Shown here: piece by piece, positions 1-10,955 of the stretch
Numbering within the stretch: position 1 is the first letter of the stretch
Layout of the letters: the number at the start of each line of letters is the position of its first letter
Assembly: GCA_026929865.2 (NCBI GenBank)
Contig: CM049405.1
Span: 18,407,001 to 18,471,000 of the forward strand
Direction: 5' to 3'
Source: Hyperoplus lanceolatus
Taxonomy: Eukaryota > Chordata > Actinopteri > Uranoscopiformes > Ammodytidae
Length of the DNA stretch: 64,000 nucleotides
Translations under genes and position numbers: made by a program
Notes under the pieces: model-generated
Database searches by the model: none
Told to the model about the DNA's origin: nothing
What the model saw: only the letters and a program-made list of their open reading frames with translations

Positions 1-1230
1 AAATTTTCCCCCCGATCGCTTTGGCGCCCCTCTTGTGCGGCGCCCCTATGCGCCACATATAGCGCATACCCCCTTTTTGCGCCACTGGGTGGAGACATAC
101 TAAAAGCTGGTCAGCAATTATAGGAAGCGTTTGATTGCTGTACTAGCAAATAAAGGCTTTTCTATTGATTATTGAGAAGGGTATGAATCATTTTGGACAT
201 AATTTTTTCAAAGTTTTTTCCACAATGACGCCTCTTGTACATCGTCTTATTATCTTACTATCTTTGCTTGACAGAATTTGATTACTAGTTCAACAATTTT
301 GTATGTAATGACTCAAGCAATGAAATGAAGACTATTAGTTTTATTGGGAACGACTATTCAGCATCCATAAGTATATTTCATTTTGACTGACATGACATAA
401 GCAAATGACAATGTTATAAAACAGCAGAGAATTGTATGAAAGCAACTGATACATGTCCAAAAGCATTTGCAATTTGTTCAGAGGAAGGAGAAATTGCTAG
501 TATGATGTGCTCAAATGACTAAATGTTGCGGAGGTTGAACTAATAGTTATGAGAATTTTCATTCTGATCTGAGAAAAGCACCAAAGCAACTGAAAGCGAA
601 GGAATGTCTGAAGAATTTCACACGGTGATGCAAAATCAAAAACACAATGAACTGTATCATCTGTTGTCAGTGTGGTCCAAAACATGCTGGCAATACAATA
701 TCAATAGGCCTAATATAGTTAAAATTGGGAAACATTTTAATAGATGCGTTGCAGGTCTATTTAATGTTTGCCCCTAAATTTTCTGCTTGCTCCCCTAAAA
801 ATTCTGAGTTAGGGATGCCAGTGCTCCTAGTAAAAAAAGGTTAGTCTGGAGCCCTGTTGTATGATCATAAATGTTTAACTTTGCTGTGTAACACAGCACA
901 TGAAAATCCATTTAGCTCTGGTCTAAGGAATGCCAAAGTGTAAAGATTTGTGTCCGGGTTCCACCAACCATCATGAGGTATAATATTACAGATCCAGAAG
1001 TGCTGGTCAACCTATTATCTGAAGAACAACAATAATAATAATGGATTGGATTTTTATAGCGCTTCTCTATGCAATCAAAGTGCTAGGATAAACCACGTCA
1101 TGAAGGATTTTCTCTGCAGCTCTGTGTAAAACCCCTAATACTGTTATTCATTGTGTGTGTCTTCTGATATTCTCTCCTAAGGACAGTCACTGCCACAGCT
1201 GATGCAGCCGCATGCAGAGCCAGACCAGAC
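1..1230. other. Intergenic, repeat-rich, no gene recognised
   Basis: No convincing coding exon is visible. A short stretch at about 1,047-1,100 (a 'tttatagcgcttct...aaagtgct' core) resembles the tail of a common teleost interspersed repeat that recurs near 10,655 and 47,880. The first 60 bases are a GC-rich 'gcgcccct' patch, probably the end of another repeat. The rest is unassigned AT-rich DNA. Confidence 0.4.
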
Positions 1231-1379
1231 CTGTCTGCGAAAACTGGACCCCTGGACAAAGTTTATGACCATGTTTATATTGAATTAAAAAAATATATTG
1301 TCACACAACATTTACAGAGATGATGAATGTTATGTCTTGATATCCGTAATAATAACAAATTAAAAGTCATTTGGCAACA

Positions 1380-1536
1380 TGACCTCTTCAAGTATTTAAA
1401 TGTAACCAAACTGATCCATGATCCATGGTATGCAATGAATAGACCCGACACCATAGTATGAGAAACATCCCCATAACATGATGTCTGTGCCAAAGTCTGT
1501 CTTCAGACTGTCTTCAAAGTGTACCGTGGCTTGAAT
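1380..1536 (-). mobile_element. Inverted partial copy of Tc1 transposase sequence
   Basis: Read on the minus strand, this piece translates to the same Tc1 transposase stretch found just downstream on the plus strand (G-TDIML-GC-SHYGVG and ILEEVMLP-like motifs, with differences). It forms the left arm of a palindrome whose right arm is 1,565-1,724, with a spacer of about 28 bases. It has no intact reading frame of its own. Confidence 0.7.
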
Positions 1537-1564
1537 TCAGTGTTTGGGGGTCGTCTGACTAACT

Positions 1565-2352
1565 ATTCAAGCCACAGTACACTTTGAAGACAGTGAAGCA
1601 TGGTGGCACAGACATCATGTTAAGGGGATGTTTCTCACACTATGGTGTCGGGTCTATTTATCTCATACCATGGATCATGGATCAGTTTGGATACATTAGA
1701 ATACTTGAAGAGGTCATGTTGCCTTATGCTGCAGAGGAAATGCCCTTGAAATGGGTGTTCCAACAAGTCAACAACCCCAAACACACCAGTAAGCGAACAA
1801 GATCTTGGTTCCAGACCAACAAGATTAACGTTATGGAGTGGCCAGCCCAATCCCTGGACCTTAATCCAATAGAAAACCTATGTGGTGACATCAAAAATGC
1901 TGTTTTTGAGGCAAAACCATGAAATGCAGAGGAATTGTGGAATGTAGTCCAATCGTCTTAGGCTTAAACACCTGTTCACAGGTGACATAAATTGGTCGGC
2001 TCCCTGCAACACAGATGCTCAGAAACAGAGGTTATACAACTAAACATTAGTTCAGTGATTCATAGGAAAGCTAAAGCTTCATGCATTTTTCAGTTGATAC
2101 AGTAAATGTTTGAGTTGTAAAGAAAAATGCAGACACTGCTATTTTTTTGAACAGTCTAATATTACTTTTTCTTCACTTTCTGTAAAGATGAAGAAACATT
2201 TGACACATGTTTCTTCATATTTGGAGTTGGAATAGAATGTGCAATGTCCCCAATGCATTTGCGTGTTTGGAAATAAAAGATATTATTAGGATTTTGATCT
2301 TTATTACATTTTTTAAAAACACTGCTATTATTTTGAACACAACTGTACATCA
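1565..2352 (+). mobile_element. Decayed Tc1/mariner element, transposase C-terminal part plus 3' terminal repeat
   Basis: The open frame 1,584-1,922 encodes the C-terminal part of a Tc1-family DDE transposase. The motifs NPKHTS and WPAQSLDLNPIENL are clear. The family normally reads QQDNDPKH at the second catalytic Asp. This copy reads QQVNNPKH, so that Asp is lost, and PIENLW has become PIENLC. The frame ends early at 1,922. The N-terminal DNA-binding half is absent, so the element is dead. Two repeats of 'cactgctatt-ttttgaaca' at about 2,131 and 2,318-2,352 fit inner and outer terminal direct repeats of a Tc1-like inverted terminal repeat ending 'gaacacaactgta'. No matching 5' terminus was found. 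Confidence 0.8.
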
Positions 2353-2394
2353 TTGTAATAAATAACTTATAAGTACAGATAAAATTAAACTTTG

Positions 2395-2400
2395 TTTATT
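2395..2400 (-). terminator. Polyadenylation signal AATAAA of the P2RX7-like pseudogene
   Basis: The minus strand reads CAATAAA here, so the ancestral stop codon TAA lies inside the polyadenylation hexamer. It marks the 3' end of exon 3. Confidence 0.5.
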
Positions 2401-3924
2401 GCAACCTGTTGGGTATAAAGCCTTTGTATTGTCCATGTGGATCTGGGAAGCGGTCTCTTATTTTCTACACACAGCAACTAGGTATGACCATTATGTTCCC
2501 TGCTCCCAATGCCCCATATTGCCACACAACAAATTGGCAGTATGCTGCATAGCGAAATAGTTTTTTAATCTCCGCTGGGTCTGGATGGTCATCCAAAACA
2601 CATTGTGTTTAGGTGCCCCTCTTGCAAAATGTATGCCTCGATGTGGGGCATCATTGCGATACAGGAGTGAGGTTGTTGCCCACAGCACTTGCGCTCCACA
2701 TCTGTTGGCACTTCTCTGCAGCTCTGGCAGACGCACCAGATGGGTGTATCTGTCTTCTGAGGGCCCGATGGAGGAGGATCTGCTGATGCCAATGTTAGCC
2801 GGTCCAACATGAGGCTGGGGTCACATGTCAAGCAGAGCTGAATTCTTGCCTGTAAAGTAATACATGATTATTATTTATTAAATAAAGTTTTGTATTGTCC
2901 TCTAATAGGTAAGCTATTGTGTGTTCATGGTACATGGCATCTCAGTACACAAAGTTGCTGGTAAGGTTTATGTCTTATATGGGCCTACAGTCTGCTCATA
3001 TGCAATCCTTAAGAGTTTTGCAAAAAAAAACTCATCTTGTGAGCTCTGACAAGCAAAACAATGCATGATAAAAAAAGGTGTAATGTACTACACAAAATAT
3101 GCATGAACGTGGGTAAACTGTGATATAAATAACATGCTGTATTGGCAATACTGCCGAACTTTTTCTTTACATTTCTGTTACCAGTCCATCTGATGTGCTA
3201 GCCTGACTGCTGTGAGAAACACTACTAACAGTAGGCCTTATCATGTTTGTTTTAAACAGTTAGCATTATAATATTAGGTGTGTTCTTACCGGTGAATGAG
3301 ACATTGTAGTTTGTCGAGAAATGGAGGAGGAGGTGGTCTCATCGATCGGTGTTTCAAGTGTTGATGAATTAGCCTTGTTGTCATAACTATAAAACAATCA
3401 TTAAAAAAAGAAAAACAGACACTGCATCAGCACATTTTGAAAAGCCAATACTAAAATGACACATGTTCAGACGCTGACGACCACATAACATTAGACTAAT
3501 AATATAGTATGGCAACGTTAGCTAATGCAGCTTGTAATGTGCCTACTAGCCTAGGACGACTGGGGAGCTAACGTTAGCATCGGGCTAATATGGCTAACGC
3601 AACATAAATAGCTTCCTTGGCTAGACTTCGCCATAACACACATTTTACAGGAAACGAAACAAAGGCTTACCTGTCCAACATGAGAAAGACGGCAACCATT
3701 GCGTCACTTTCCAAGCCATTCAGCATCCTCAGCTGTTGCCATCATTGAACAGTGATTCCAATGTTGACTCGCGTTTGTCCTCGAGCTGTATGTAGGCCTA
3801 ACTGCTCTTTTCTTGATGCCTTTTCAGCTTCTGGCTTTCTTTTCTTTGCCTTTTGTAAACGGTGAGCAGGGGCAAGTAACGGTGGCTGTGGTAACTTCTG
3901 TCTACCGGTTTGTTTCTCTTCCAT
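2396..3924 (-). pseudogene. P2RX7-C-terminal-domain-like pseudogene, three exons
   Basis: Three exons join with correct GT-AG sites: 3,924-3,671, 3,386-3,290 and 2,849-2,396. Exon 1 encodes a basic N-terminus and a TRVNIG...VAVFLMLD segment known to me from multi-copy fish proteins. Exon 3 encodes the Cys-rich cytoplasmic ballast domain of P2X7-type receptors: WCVCQSC, CCGQQPHSC, then RYAAYCQFVVWQYG and VIPSCCV, KIRDRFPDPHGQYKGF. No P2X channel pore or membrane segment is present, so this is the orphan-domain form. Three lesions break it: an in-frame TGA in exon 1 (3,742-3,744), a one-base shift at the A4 run 2,595-2,598 (after NTMC), and a TAG (2,465-2,467) where the family has the Trp of SCCxW. 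The restored frame ends at 2,396-2,398, overlapping an AATAAA signal (2,395-2,400). Domain identity is confident; function is unknown. Confidence 0.8.
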
Positions 3925-4601
3925 TGTGCAAGCTTGTTAGGCTACCTCGTCCTCGGCTAGGTCTAGTCCACTGTCACGCACTACCATGGCAACAACGCTT
4001 TCTCTGCCCTCCGTGAATGCGCTCAGGCTCGTACACAGAGGGGAGAGAACGCGCAGGCTTGTGATTGGTTCTTTAGATCCGTACCCTGTGACCAATCCTG
4101 TATGAGACTGAGGCAAGTCCCTCCTACCTCATTAGCATATGGACACAGAAATGCATAAATAAATAAATGAGGAAATGTAGAAATGAATAAATGCATAAAT
4201 AAATAAATGTGTAAATAAATAAATGAATACATAAATAAATAATTAATTAAATATATGTATAAATAAATAAATGTGTAAATAAATAAATCTATAAATAAAT
4301 AAATGACATTTAATTATTTATGTATTTATTTATTCCTTCTTTTATTTATTTAATCATGTATTTAATTATTTATTTGTGTATTTAATTATTTATTTGTGTA
4401 TTTAATTATTTATTTATTCCAGTATTTATTCATTTATTTATTAATTTATTTATACATATGGCAGGTTTCGTCCTCCATACCCCCATTCCCCTATTGGTCC
4501 ACGTCATTCCCATCCCCGGTGTTGTTTCGAAGAAACTTTATTTACACCAGACTTACAACTACTGCCCCCGAGCAAGCACGTGACTTTTGTTTACCAAAGC
4601 A
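3925..4601. promoter_or_regulatory. Putative bidirectional promoter region containing a tetranucleotide repeat
   Basis: The region lies between the ATG of the minus-strand pseudogene (3,924) and a plus-strand ATG exon (4,602). It has CCAAT-type boxes on both sides ('gtgattggtt' near 4,060, 'ctattggtcc' near 4,492). The middle is an (AAAT)n/(TTTA)n repeat. A promoter role is inferred from position and motifs only. Confidence 0.35.
4142..4458. repeat. (AAAT)n then (TTTA)n tetranucleotide repeat, self-complementary
   Basis: The first half is aaataaatg-type units on the plus strand. From about 4,310 the polarity flips to tttatttatt units. The two halves are reverse complements and could form a long hairpin. 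Several ORFs predicted here are low-complexity artefacts. Confidence 0.85.
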
Positions 4602-5735
4602 ATGGATTCTGATTCAGAAGCACCGGTAAGTTATAGGCTATACATTAGCCTACACATATATATTTTTCAGTTCAATGGTTGTTATATGCAGTGCACTATT
4701 TACTTGCTTTATTGTTTTAGATATCATAGGCTATTTTTTTTTGCAAACACGCTAATGTTATCTAATAAGCGGTCTCACCTGTTCTGTTTACAGTTTAACG
4801 TCGGTTACGGTTTTGTCTGCTAACGGCTAGCGCGTGGTTAACTTTATCACTCTGTTCAAAACATTATGCTTCAATGTCGAAAGCTTGAACTTTATAATAA
4901 ATAGACATTTTGGTACAACATGTGGGACCCTGGGGAGTTCTCCACAACAAGAGTAATAACACACTGCCCTAATTATGTAGAAAAAGTCATACTGCACATC
5001 AAATTAAACAGAAGAAACTCCTCTACAAGCACACATAAATCATTTTCACACAGACCAAACACAACTCCAACACCAAGCATGTTATTATCAAATATCAAAA
5101 TCTGAATAGCGTCAGAAACTCAACCCAGTCTACACATTTCCATTTCTAGTGCTCCGATGCTCTATTCACCTTATAAAGCTAGCTCCAGATGAATCCAACA
5201 CTACCACTATTATTCCCGTATGACAAAAACCTATATAACCAGCAGCCAAATAATACAAAGCTATAAATACAGTGTGTTCTGTGTAAATACAGCGAATAAC
5301 ATGAATTGTTGTGATTTTGCTCTGCCTCACTAGGCTACATAATATTCAAACTTGGCAGAGCCATTGGAAACACATTTTGCAATGCTTTTGATCTAGAATT
5401 TTAGCTTCATCAGCATAATTTCACAGAGATATGAATTATAGTAAAACAATTAATATATGCAAAACATGTATTTTCAGAAAGTGTTCCTATGTCTCTCTTC
5501 ACCCTGATATTCTTATAAAGTAAAACATTTTCTGTCTTTGTTTTTACATGTTGGTGCTTCTAGGACGACAGTGTAGTAGATCCTGACTACAGCCTTGAAG
5601 GGAGATGATGATATTGAGATGATGATGATTCTCCAGGCAAAGGCACCTCAAGTAGGAGGAAGAAAGCAAGGATTGAAAGTGGAGGCAGAGGAAGCCATGG
5701 CAGGGGAATGAAAGGCAGGGGCCGTGGTTTTCCAC
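4602..5735 (+). pseudogene. Possible broken two-exon gene start (acidic/GR-rich)
   Basis: ATG at 4,602 starts a 24-base exon (MDSDSEAP) followed by a good donor (gtaagt). A strong acceptor (ttggtgcttctag) precedes 5,563, and the joined frame continues DDSVVDPDYSLEG before tandem TGA TGA stops. A shifted frame resumes with DDDDSPGKGTSSRRKKARIE and a GRG-rich stretch up to a poly-A run at 5,740. This looks like a decayed N-terminus of an acidic/basic low-complexity protein. The family is not recognised. The region 5,760-6,540 that follows has nothing clear. Confidence 0.35.
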
Positions 5736-5759
5736 AATGCAAAAAAAAAAAAAAATACA

Positions 5760-6545
5760 TCAGGCCAACAGTGTACCCTGCCCTGTGAATTATGTACATA
5801 GTACTGTCTTATTACTGTATATTTGTCATAGTTATTGACCCATATTTTTAAATTAAAAATACATGTGTTTACTCTGTTGTGTTGATTTACATCTTTGAAA
5901 TTTCTACAGTTTAAAAATGCCAAACTGCCATTTTCTTTACTTTACATCATATGTTTTTCTTATGCTTTGTTTACACTATGCAGAAAATCACACACGACTT
6001 ATTGCTGCTCCTGCGCTTCGTTCCCACCATTACATCTGATGTGCAGAAAATCTTAATATTATAATATTTATTTTCCCTTGATGCCAGCACAGGAAGTGTA
6101 TTCTTTGAATTTCAACTGAATGCTTACAGAATGCCCCTTAGTTTAATTTCTCCACATATTCTGTATGAACTTCAGAATCAATTTGATTTTAATGTTTTAA
6201 TGTTTTCTTATGTTACCAAGGGAATTCAGTGATCCCAAAGACAAATATCGTACATTATGGAAACCAATGACATAAGGCAAAACTTTGAAAATATTGCTTT
6301 AGATCCAGAGTTCTCCGGTTATCCTTCCAGACAAGATGGCAGGTTTGATGCCAGGACAAGCCTTGGTTGGTGCAGGTTGTCTTCTACTTTTGCGGGAGTG
6401 GTTCACCTTGACAGAGATTAATAAAAATCAAAATGTAACATTTGACAAAATTGCAAAGTCAGGTTACTAGCCAGCTAAAAAGATTTAACTTTATCTTCTA
6501 CCGATAATGCGTTTATGGACACTTATAATCTAACAGGTTACATAC
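5760..6545. other. No recognisable gene
   Basis: The sequence is AT-rich. A short open stretch near 6,300-6,415 on the plus strand (reading DPEFSGYPSRQDGRFDA) looks coding-like but has no intact frame, and I could not assign it. Confidence 0.3.
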
Positions 6546-6715
6546 AGTGCCTTGCAAAAGTATTCATACCCCTTGGAATTTTCCACATTTTGTCACATTA
6601 AAACCACACACATACATTTATTTTATTGGGATTTCATGTGATAGACCAACACACAGTGGTGCATCATTGTGAAGTGGAATGAAAATGAAATATGGTTTTG
6701 CATTTTTCACAACAT
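6546..6715. mobile_element. Left end of a Tc1/mariner-type non-autonomous element
   Basis: It starts TACAGTGCCTTGCAAAAG and continues 'tattcatacccc', a classic teleost Tc1-like terminal repeat. About 150 bases similar to 9,495-9,640 follow ('acatttattttattgggatttcatg'). No right terminus was found here. Confidence 0.7.
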
Positions 6716-7476
6716 TAGATAAGTTGTTGTTACCACACAGCACATGAGTAGATGATTTATAGTGTTCTGGAAACTTCAGTTACATTTATCATGTTCTGAT
6801 GGGGGTAGGGAAACAGTTTAGCATAAGCTCTAGGTTTGATTTCACACCAATAATGTCACTTTTAACAATATACTTGTTCACGCCATCATCACAAAACACA
6901 AAAGCATGTGTGATCCACGTTGATGGGCAAACGATAACATTAACAAACAAGGCTTACCGTTCTGAAAAAGATTCGGCAATGGTGGCAGAGGAGGCCTCTT
7001 GAAACCACGTTTTACTGGCGCCTACGTTGTTTTTCCGTAACTAAAACACAAACATGAACATGCACACACAAATATCAACGTGAGTTGGCGGGTTGTAACA
7101 GCAGAAAGTTAAATTATGATAAACTGTACATTGTACTGAACATGGAAACAGCGACAAACACGGATATGATATCACTTAGCCTACTATGTTATTACACACA
7201 TGGACAGTTAGCAACCTGCTAACTGCTGCCTTCGGTGTATGAATGTGTGTGTAATGAGCCAACACTATTTAAAGCACACTGGGACTGTGTAAAACGGCGA
7301 GGAAAACTATAAGTGGAGAATATTTCTTTATTTCCCGAGCAAACTGCCTAATTAGCTGGAGCTAACGGTAGGTCCGTTAGCATTATGCTAAACGTGATTC
7401 CGGTCAGTGTCTGCAACAAATAGTCAATCGTAAGGTTATATGATGTTGTAGGTTAGGTTATGCAAAATAAAAATAC

Positions 7477-7697
7477 CTTTCCAGCAGAAACTCCGCGACC
7501 ATTTCATCCGTTTTTAGCTCGGGCTGCAGCTTCATCAGTTGCCTCCATTGCTCAAAAGCAGAGCCGATGTTGATCCTAGTTTTTGCTCTTGCAGCATCGA
7601 GCTCTTTTTTTTCTGTTGGCCTTTGCTGCTAAACTTGTGTTTTTTCCCTTCGGAGCCGCTTTGTCAGTACGCCGTGACTCACTTTGGTCTGCCATCA
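7477..7697 (-). pseudogene. Second first-exon relative of the P2RX7-like family, frameshifted
   Basis: The minus strand starts MMADQSESRRTDKAAP and later encodes ARAKTRINIGSAFEQWRQLM and TDEMVAEFLLER, then a donor gta at 7,476. The RINIG-AF--WR motif and the exon end match exon 1 of the pseudogene at 3,671-3,924, in the same orientation. The two parts are in different frames. Removing one base in the A8 run (plus-strand T8 near 7,606-7,613) would join them. No downstream exon was found between 6,720 and 7,470. The family is uncharacterised. Confidence 0.6.
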
Positions 7698-7699
7698 TC

Positions 7700-8013
7700 A
7701 GTCGCTACTCGCTACCGCTCGTTACTGTCTGCCGTGGAATCAAAACAAACCCTCTAGTTGAGGACGCGCCTTGATGACGCACGCCGACTGCGCCATACAG
7801 AAGCAGACGGCAAACAGACAGATCTGTCGGCCAATGAAATCCTTCTGACCGAAGAATTTAATTTGTTGAATTTTTCACATAATATTATGAGATTGAAATA
7901 ATCATTTGTTTTTATTCCTGGTGGGTCTATAATGTATTCAAGAGTGTAATTACCTTATAAATACCATTTTAACCTCATCCAAAAAAAGTGTAAAAATGCA
8001 ACAAAGGTAAGGG
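7700..8013. other. Intergenic gap, no gene seen
   Basis: The sequence is AT-rich with a CCAAT-like 'ggccaatgaaatcc' near 7,829 that could belong to the promoter of the minus-strand exon at 7,477-7,697. Nothing else is recognisable. Confidence 0.3.
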
Positions 8014-8021
8014 TAGCTTTA
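8014..8021. repeat. Target-site duplication, left copy (TAGCTTTA)
   Basis: The octamer TAGCTTTA directly precedes the left inverted arm. It is repeated at 12,395-12,402 directly after the right arm. Confidence 0.7.
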
Positions 8022-9474
8022 TATGGAATCAGACGGGTATCAATATTAATGAATGCACAGAGAAGGGTTCACACTTGTATTTTGTGATTTATATATAAAT
8101 GACTCTCTTCTCACAAATACATTTCAGTGCACACACAAATGAAAACCGTCATATATAAATGTAAAATAAATCCATCTATAATAAAAATTTTCACAAACAC
8201 ATTTCCGATCCACACACAAATGTGTCTTGTTTTAAATAAATGTAATATAAATCCATAAATATATTAATTTAAAAAAGATTTGCAATTTTCATCAAACATT
8301 TATTTTAATGTTGTTACATTTATATACAAACTGTTACATTTGAATTTACAAAATGCTTTTAATTTGTGAACTTCCTTGCATTCATGTGTGAATTGGTCTG
8401 TATTTGTGTGTGGATTTATGAGACTCCCCTGACTTTGCTGGTTTCACAAGTGCGTTTTTTTCAACCAGGAACTAGCTATAGCCAATCGGATGTCTTCCTT
8501 GTTTTCAGCCAATCACATGAGCGCAGTCCCACAGACAAGGGTACGTTTATGCCCAGAGACACAGAACGGTACGGTAGATGGCAGGACTGAATGACAACGT
8601 CAATGCATTATTTTTTAAACTGCCGTGAAGTTGTTTTGCTGCAGTGGACCAGGTTTTTGGTGAATCATAAACAAGTCACCAACAATTTCTCCAAAGAAGA
8701 GTTTAGTAACTTTGGCTAGAAGGCTGCTGGCTTTGCAGAGCGGCTATGTCTAGCTGATGCCTGCTGGAGCTGCCTTACTTTACTTCAGACTTCACCGACC
8801 CCGTGCTGATTGCCGATCATGTAAGTCACTTATCAGCTTAGCTGTACATTACATTTTACTGTCTTATTAGCTTTAGTTATGCTACTACAGTGTAGTTCAC
8901 TTGTGGGTGTTGCTAACATTTAGCCCTAGGCCCAGTGTTTGAAGCTAACGTAGCTAACGTTGTTATCATAGTAGCCTACTACTGAATGTTTATTTTTAGC
9001 AGGTCATGCTAGCTACCTTGATGACAATCACACAAAATATGGCCACTAAATTAAGAATTATATTATACCCTAACAGAATATCTCTGTATTACAGCATTAC
9101 AGACAGCCTACGCCAGAGTGAATGCTAGTGTTGAGGGCTAATGCGACATTGAGCCTGAACCTCTCATCTCTAGCCTGGACACTGGAGGACAGACGATGTG
9201 ACCTACACCTGCAGTAGTTAAATAACCATGGAGAAGAAAAGGAACAGAGGTATGATGAATAATCTACTCATGCTAATGTAGTTAAATATATCCTAAACTG
9301 CATAGAACTCTTTGTATATTCTATTTGATTGTTTAACTTAATAAGCTTATTAGGTGAACAAGCACACTGCAATTTATTCTTCTCATAAGGACTGTTTTCT
9401 TCAGTGTCATCATTGTAAATATATTCAATTTCTTCTTAAAAGCAGACAAGGTTTTACTCAAAGACATCTCGAAG
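8022..9474 (+). repeat. Left inverted arm with promoter-like DNA and an ATG exon
   Basis: It contains two CCAAT motifs (gccaatcgg near 8,481, gccaatcac near 8,509), then a stretch ending in a 22-base ATG exon (9,228-9,249) with a gtatga donor. The inner end stops in 'caaagacatctcgaag', close to the MITE start. Confidence 0.75.
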
Positions 9475-9904
9475 TGCATCTTCACAATATCACAAAAGTA
9501 TTCATACCCCTTAGACCTTTCCACATGGATAAATCACACATACATTTATTTTATTGGGATTTCATGTAATAAACCAACACAGCATTGCTTATAATTGTGA
9601 TGTGGAATCAAAATGATACATAGTTTTACATTTTCTTTTTATAAAAATTATAAATAAAAAAAATGAAAAGTGTGGCTTGTAAAATAAGTTCAAGTGGTAT
9701 GAATACTTTTTTGCAACCTACTGTAGATCATTTGACAACAGTTAGCCAGGCCTGTGTGTGTGTGTTAACCATAAGCAAACCTTTACCTATTTTCTGTCAC
9801 TGTGCTTTTGTGTTGCAGTTATCAAGAACTGGACGAGAAAGGACAAAGTGTTTTTGTGGAAGTGTCCTGCTCAAAGACCTACTGACTTCAAACTCTTTAA
9901 ATAA
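9228..9904 (+). CDS. Putative two-exon 35-residue micro-ORF
   Basis: Exon A 9,228-9,249 (ATG, inside the left arm) has donor gtatga. Exon B 9,819-9,904 follows acceptor 'tgtgttgcag'. The phases join without a stop to give a 35-residue basic peptide: MEKKRNR, then VIKNWTRKDKVFLWKC, then PAQRPTDFKLFK. The stop TAA (9,902-9,904) lies inside an AATAAA hexamer (9,900-9,905). The intron holds a Tc1-type MITE. Upstream, CCAAT boxes sit about 0.7 kb away in the arm. The peptide family is not recognised. It may be the remnant of a larger gene or only a chance splice model. Confidence 0.35.
9495..9726. mobile_element. Tc1/mariner-type MITE
   Basis: The left end reads 'caaaagtattcatacccc' and the right end reads 'gtatgaatacttttttgcaacctactgta', its inverse. 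Internal sequence matches 6,546-6,715. It lies in the middle of the palindromic element, about 20 bases from the end of the left arm. Confidence 0.7.
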
Positions 9905-10058
9905 AGCCTCACATATTTTCATTCAACGCTGTGTGCATGTGTATTTATGAATTTTAAAATAATTATTTTAATTATAATATAATTGAAGTGTAATAAATGA
10001 TGAAGCATTTTCAAATAGTAGATACAGTATTATTGAAGAATGATGGATATTGAGTTAT
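9905..10058. other. Downstream flank of micro-ORF
   Basis: The sequence is AT-rich, with the polyadenylation hexamer at its start and nothing else recognised. Confidence 0.3.
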
Positions 10059-10271
10059 CTAGTAAGCTGCTTTCCCTCTCAAAGGCAGGGTTCCATAATG
10101 TTCCCTATATATACGTAGAGCAGCTTCTAAGGCATAAGGGTTGAGTAATATTTGGTTCAAGGCCTTGAAGAAGCGTCCTGCACTTTGGAGGCTCCTGAAG
10201 CACCTCGTTCCTGACCTGGAGAAAGTATTATTGTAAGGGACATGCACTGGTACAGCAAAAATGTTTTTCAT
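10059..10271 (-). CDS. Unassigned minus-strand frame inside the palindromic element
   Basis: The 70-residue frame ends YALEAALRIYREHYGTLPLR then GKAAY and a stop. The composition looks protein-like rather than random, and an internal acceptor-like 'tttctccag' lies at about 10,220. I cannot assign a family. It could be a fragment of the element's ancestral gene, in the same orientation as the right-arm exon at 11,172-11,193. Confidence 0.25.
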   Translation of the reverse strand: MKNIFAVPVHVPYNNTFSRSGTRCFRSLQSAGRFFKALNQILLNPYALEAALRIYREHYGTLPLRGKAAY

Positions 10272-10524
10272 AGTAAAAGTAATTTAGTTTATGCTCCTTC
10301 AGCCAAGGTAGGCCATCACAGAATATATATAAATAGATTTGAGAGGTATAATACATTTATTATTTACTGCACACCAATGTTACAAACTGCAACATACAAT
10401 TTCAAATACTGTCGTCACCTGGCACTCCACGGGAACACCTGCAAGTACAATATGTTGTTTGTTAATTGTTTATTGGACATTTATTGTACATACACTATAA
10501 GATTAGCATATGTATTCATAGGGC

Positions 10525-10815
10525 AAGGCAAGTTTATTTCTATAGCACAATTCAGACACAAGGCCACTCAAAGTGCTTTACAGGGGCAAGATTAGAATAC
10601 ATAAAACACATTGTAAAACATTTAATTATAATAATTAATTTATAAAAATTGATAGGTTTTATATAGCGCTTTATTGCCTAGGCAGTCAAAGACGCTTTAC
10701 AGGGTTCCTGGTTCAATTCGTTCACACACAGTCATACCGGTGGTGGTAAACTACGAGAGTAGTCAGAGCTGCCCTGGGGCAGACTGACGGAAGCGTGGCT
10801 GCCATTCAGCGCCAA
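10525..10815. repeat. SINE/LINE-tail-like interspersed repeats
   Basis: Two adjoining repeat cores are seen. One is 'ggcaagtttatttctatagcac...caaagtgctttaca'. The other is 'tttatatagcgc...caaagacgctttaca' followed by 'cacacagtcata' and 'gccctggggcagactgacgg', both common teleost repeat signatures from memory. No coding content. Confidence 0.55.
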
Positions 10816-10835
10816 CGGCCCCTCAGACCACCACC

Positions 10836-10955
10836 TCAACATAAGTACATAAGTACCTGATCTGCATCCAAAGTATGAAAATGAGACAACCAGTGGACAC
10901 TCCTGGACAACACCTTGAAGACTTCCAAGTTGGAGGTCTGGTACAGTGGGCTGAG
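10836..10955 (-). pseudogene. Decayed segment of a multi-copy fish protein (LSPLYQTS motif)
   Basis: The minus strand reads KDILKLSPLYQTSNLEVF, followed after a small shift by FSYFG-like residues and a donor-like gtactt. From memory this resembles the KDI-LSP-YQTS-LE-FHS region of uncharacterised multi-copy fish proteins that also carry the RVNIG segment seen at 3,671-3,924. Only the first part is inside the right arm; the rest is unique to this side. Confidence 0.4.
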
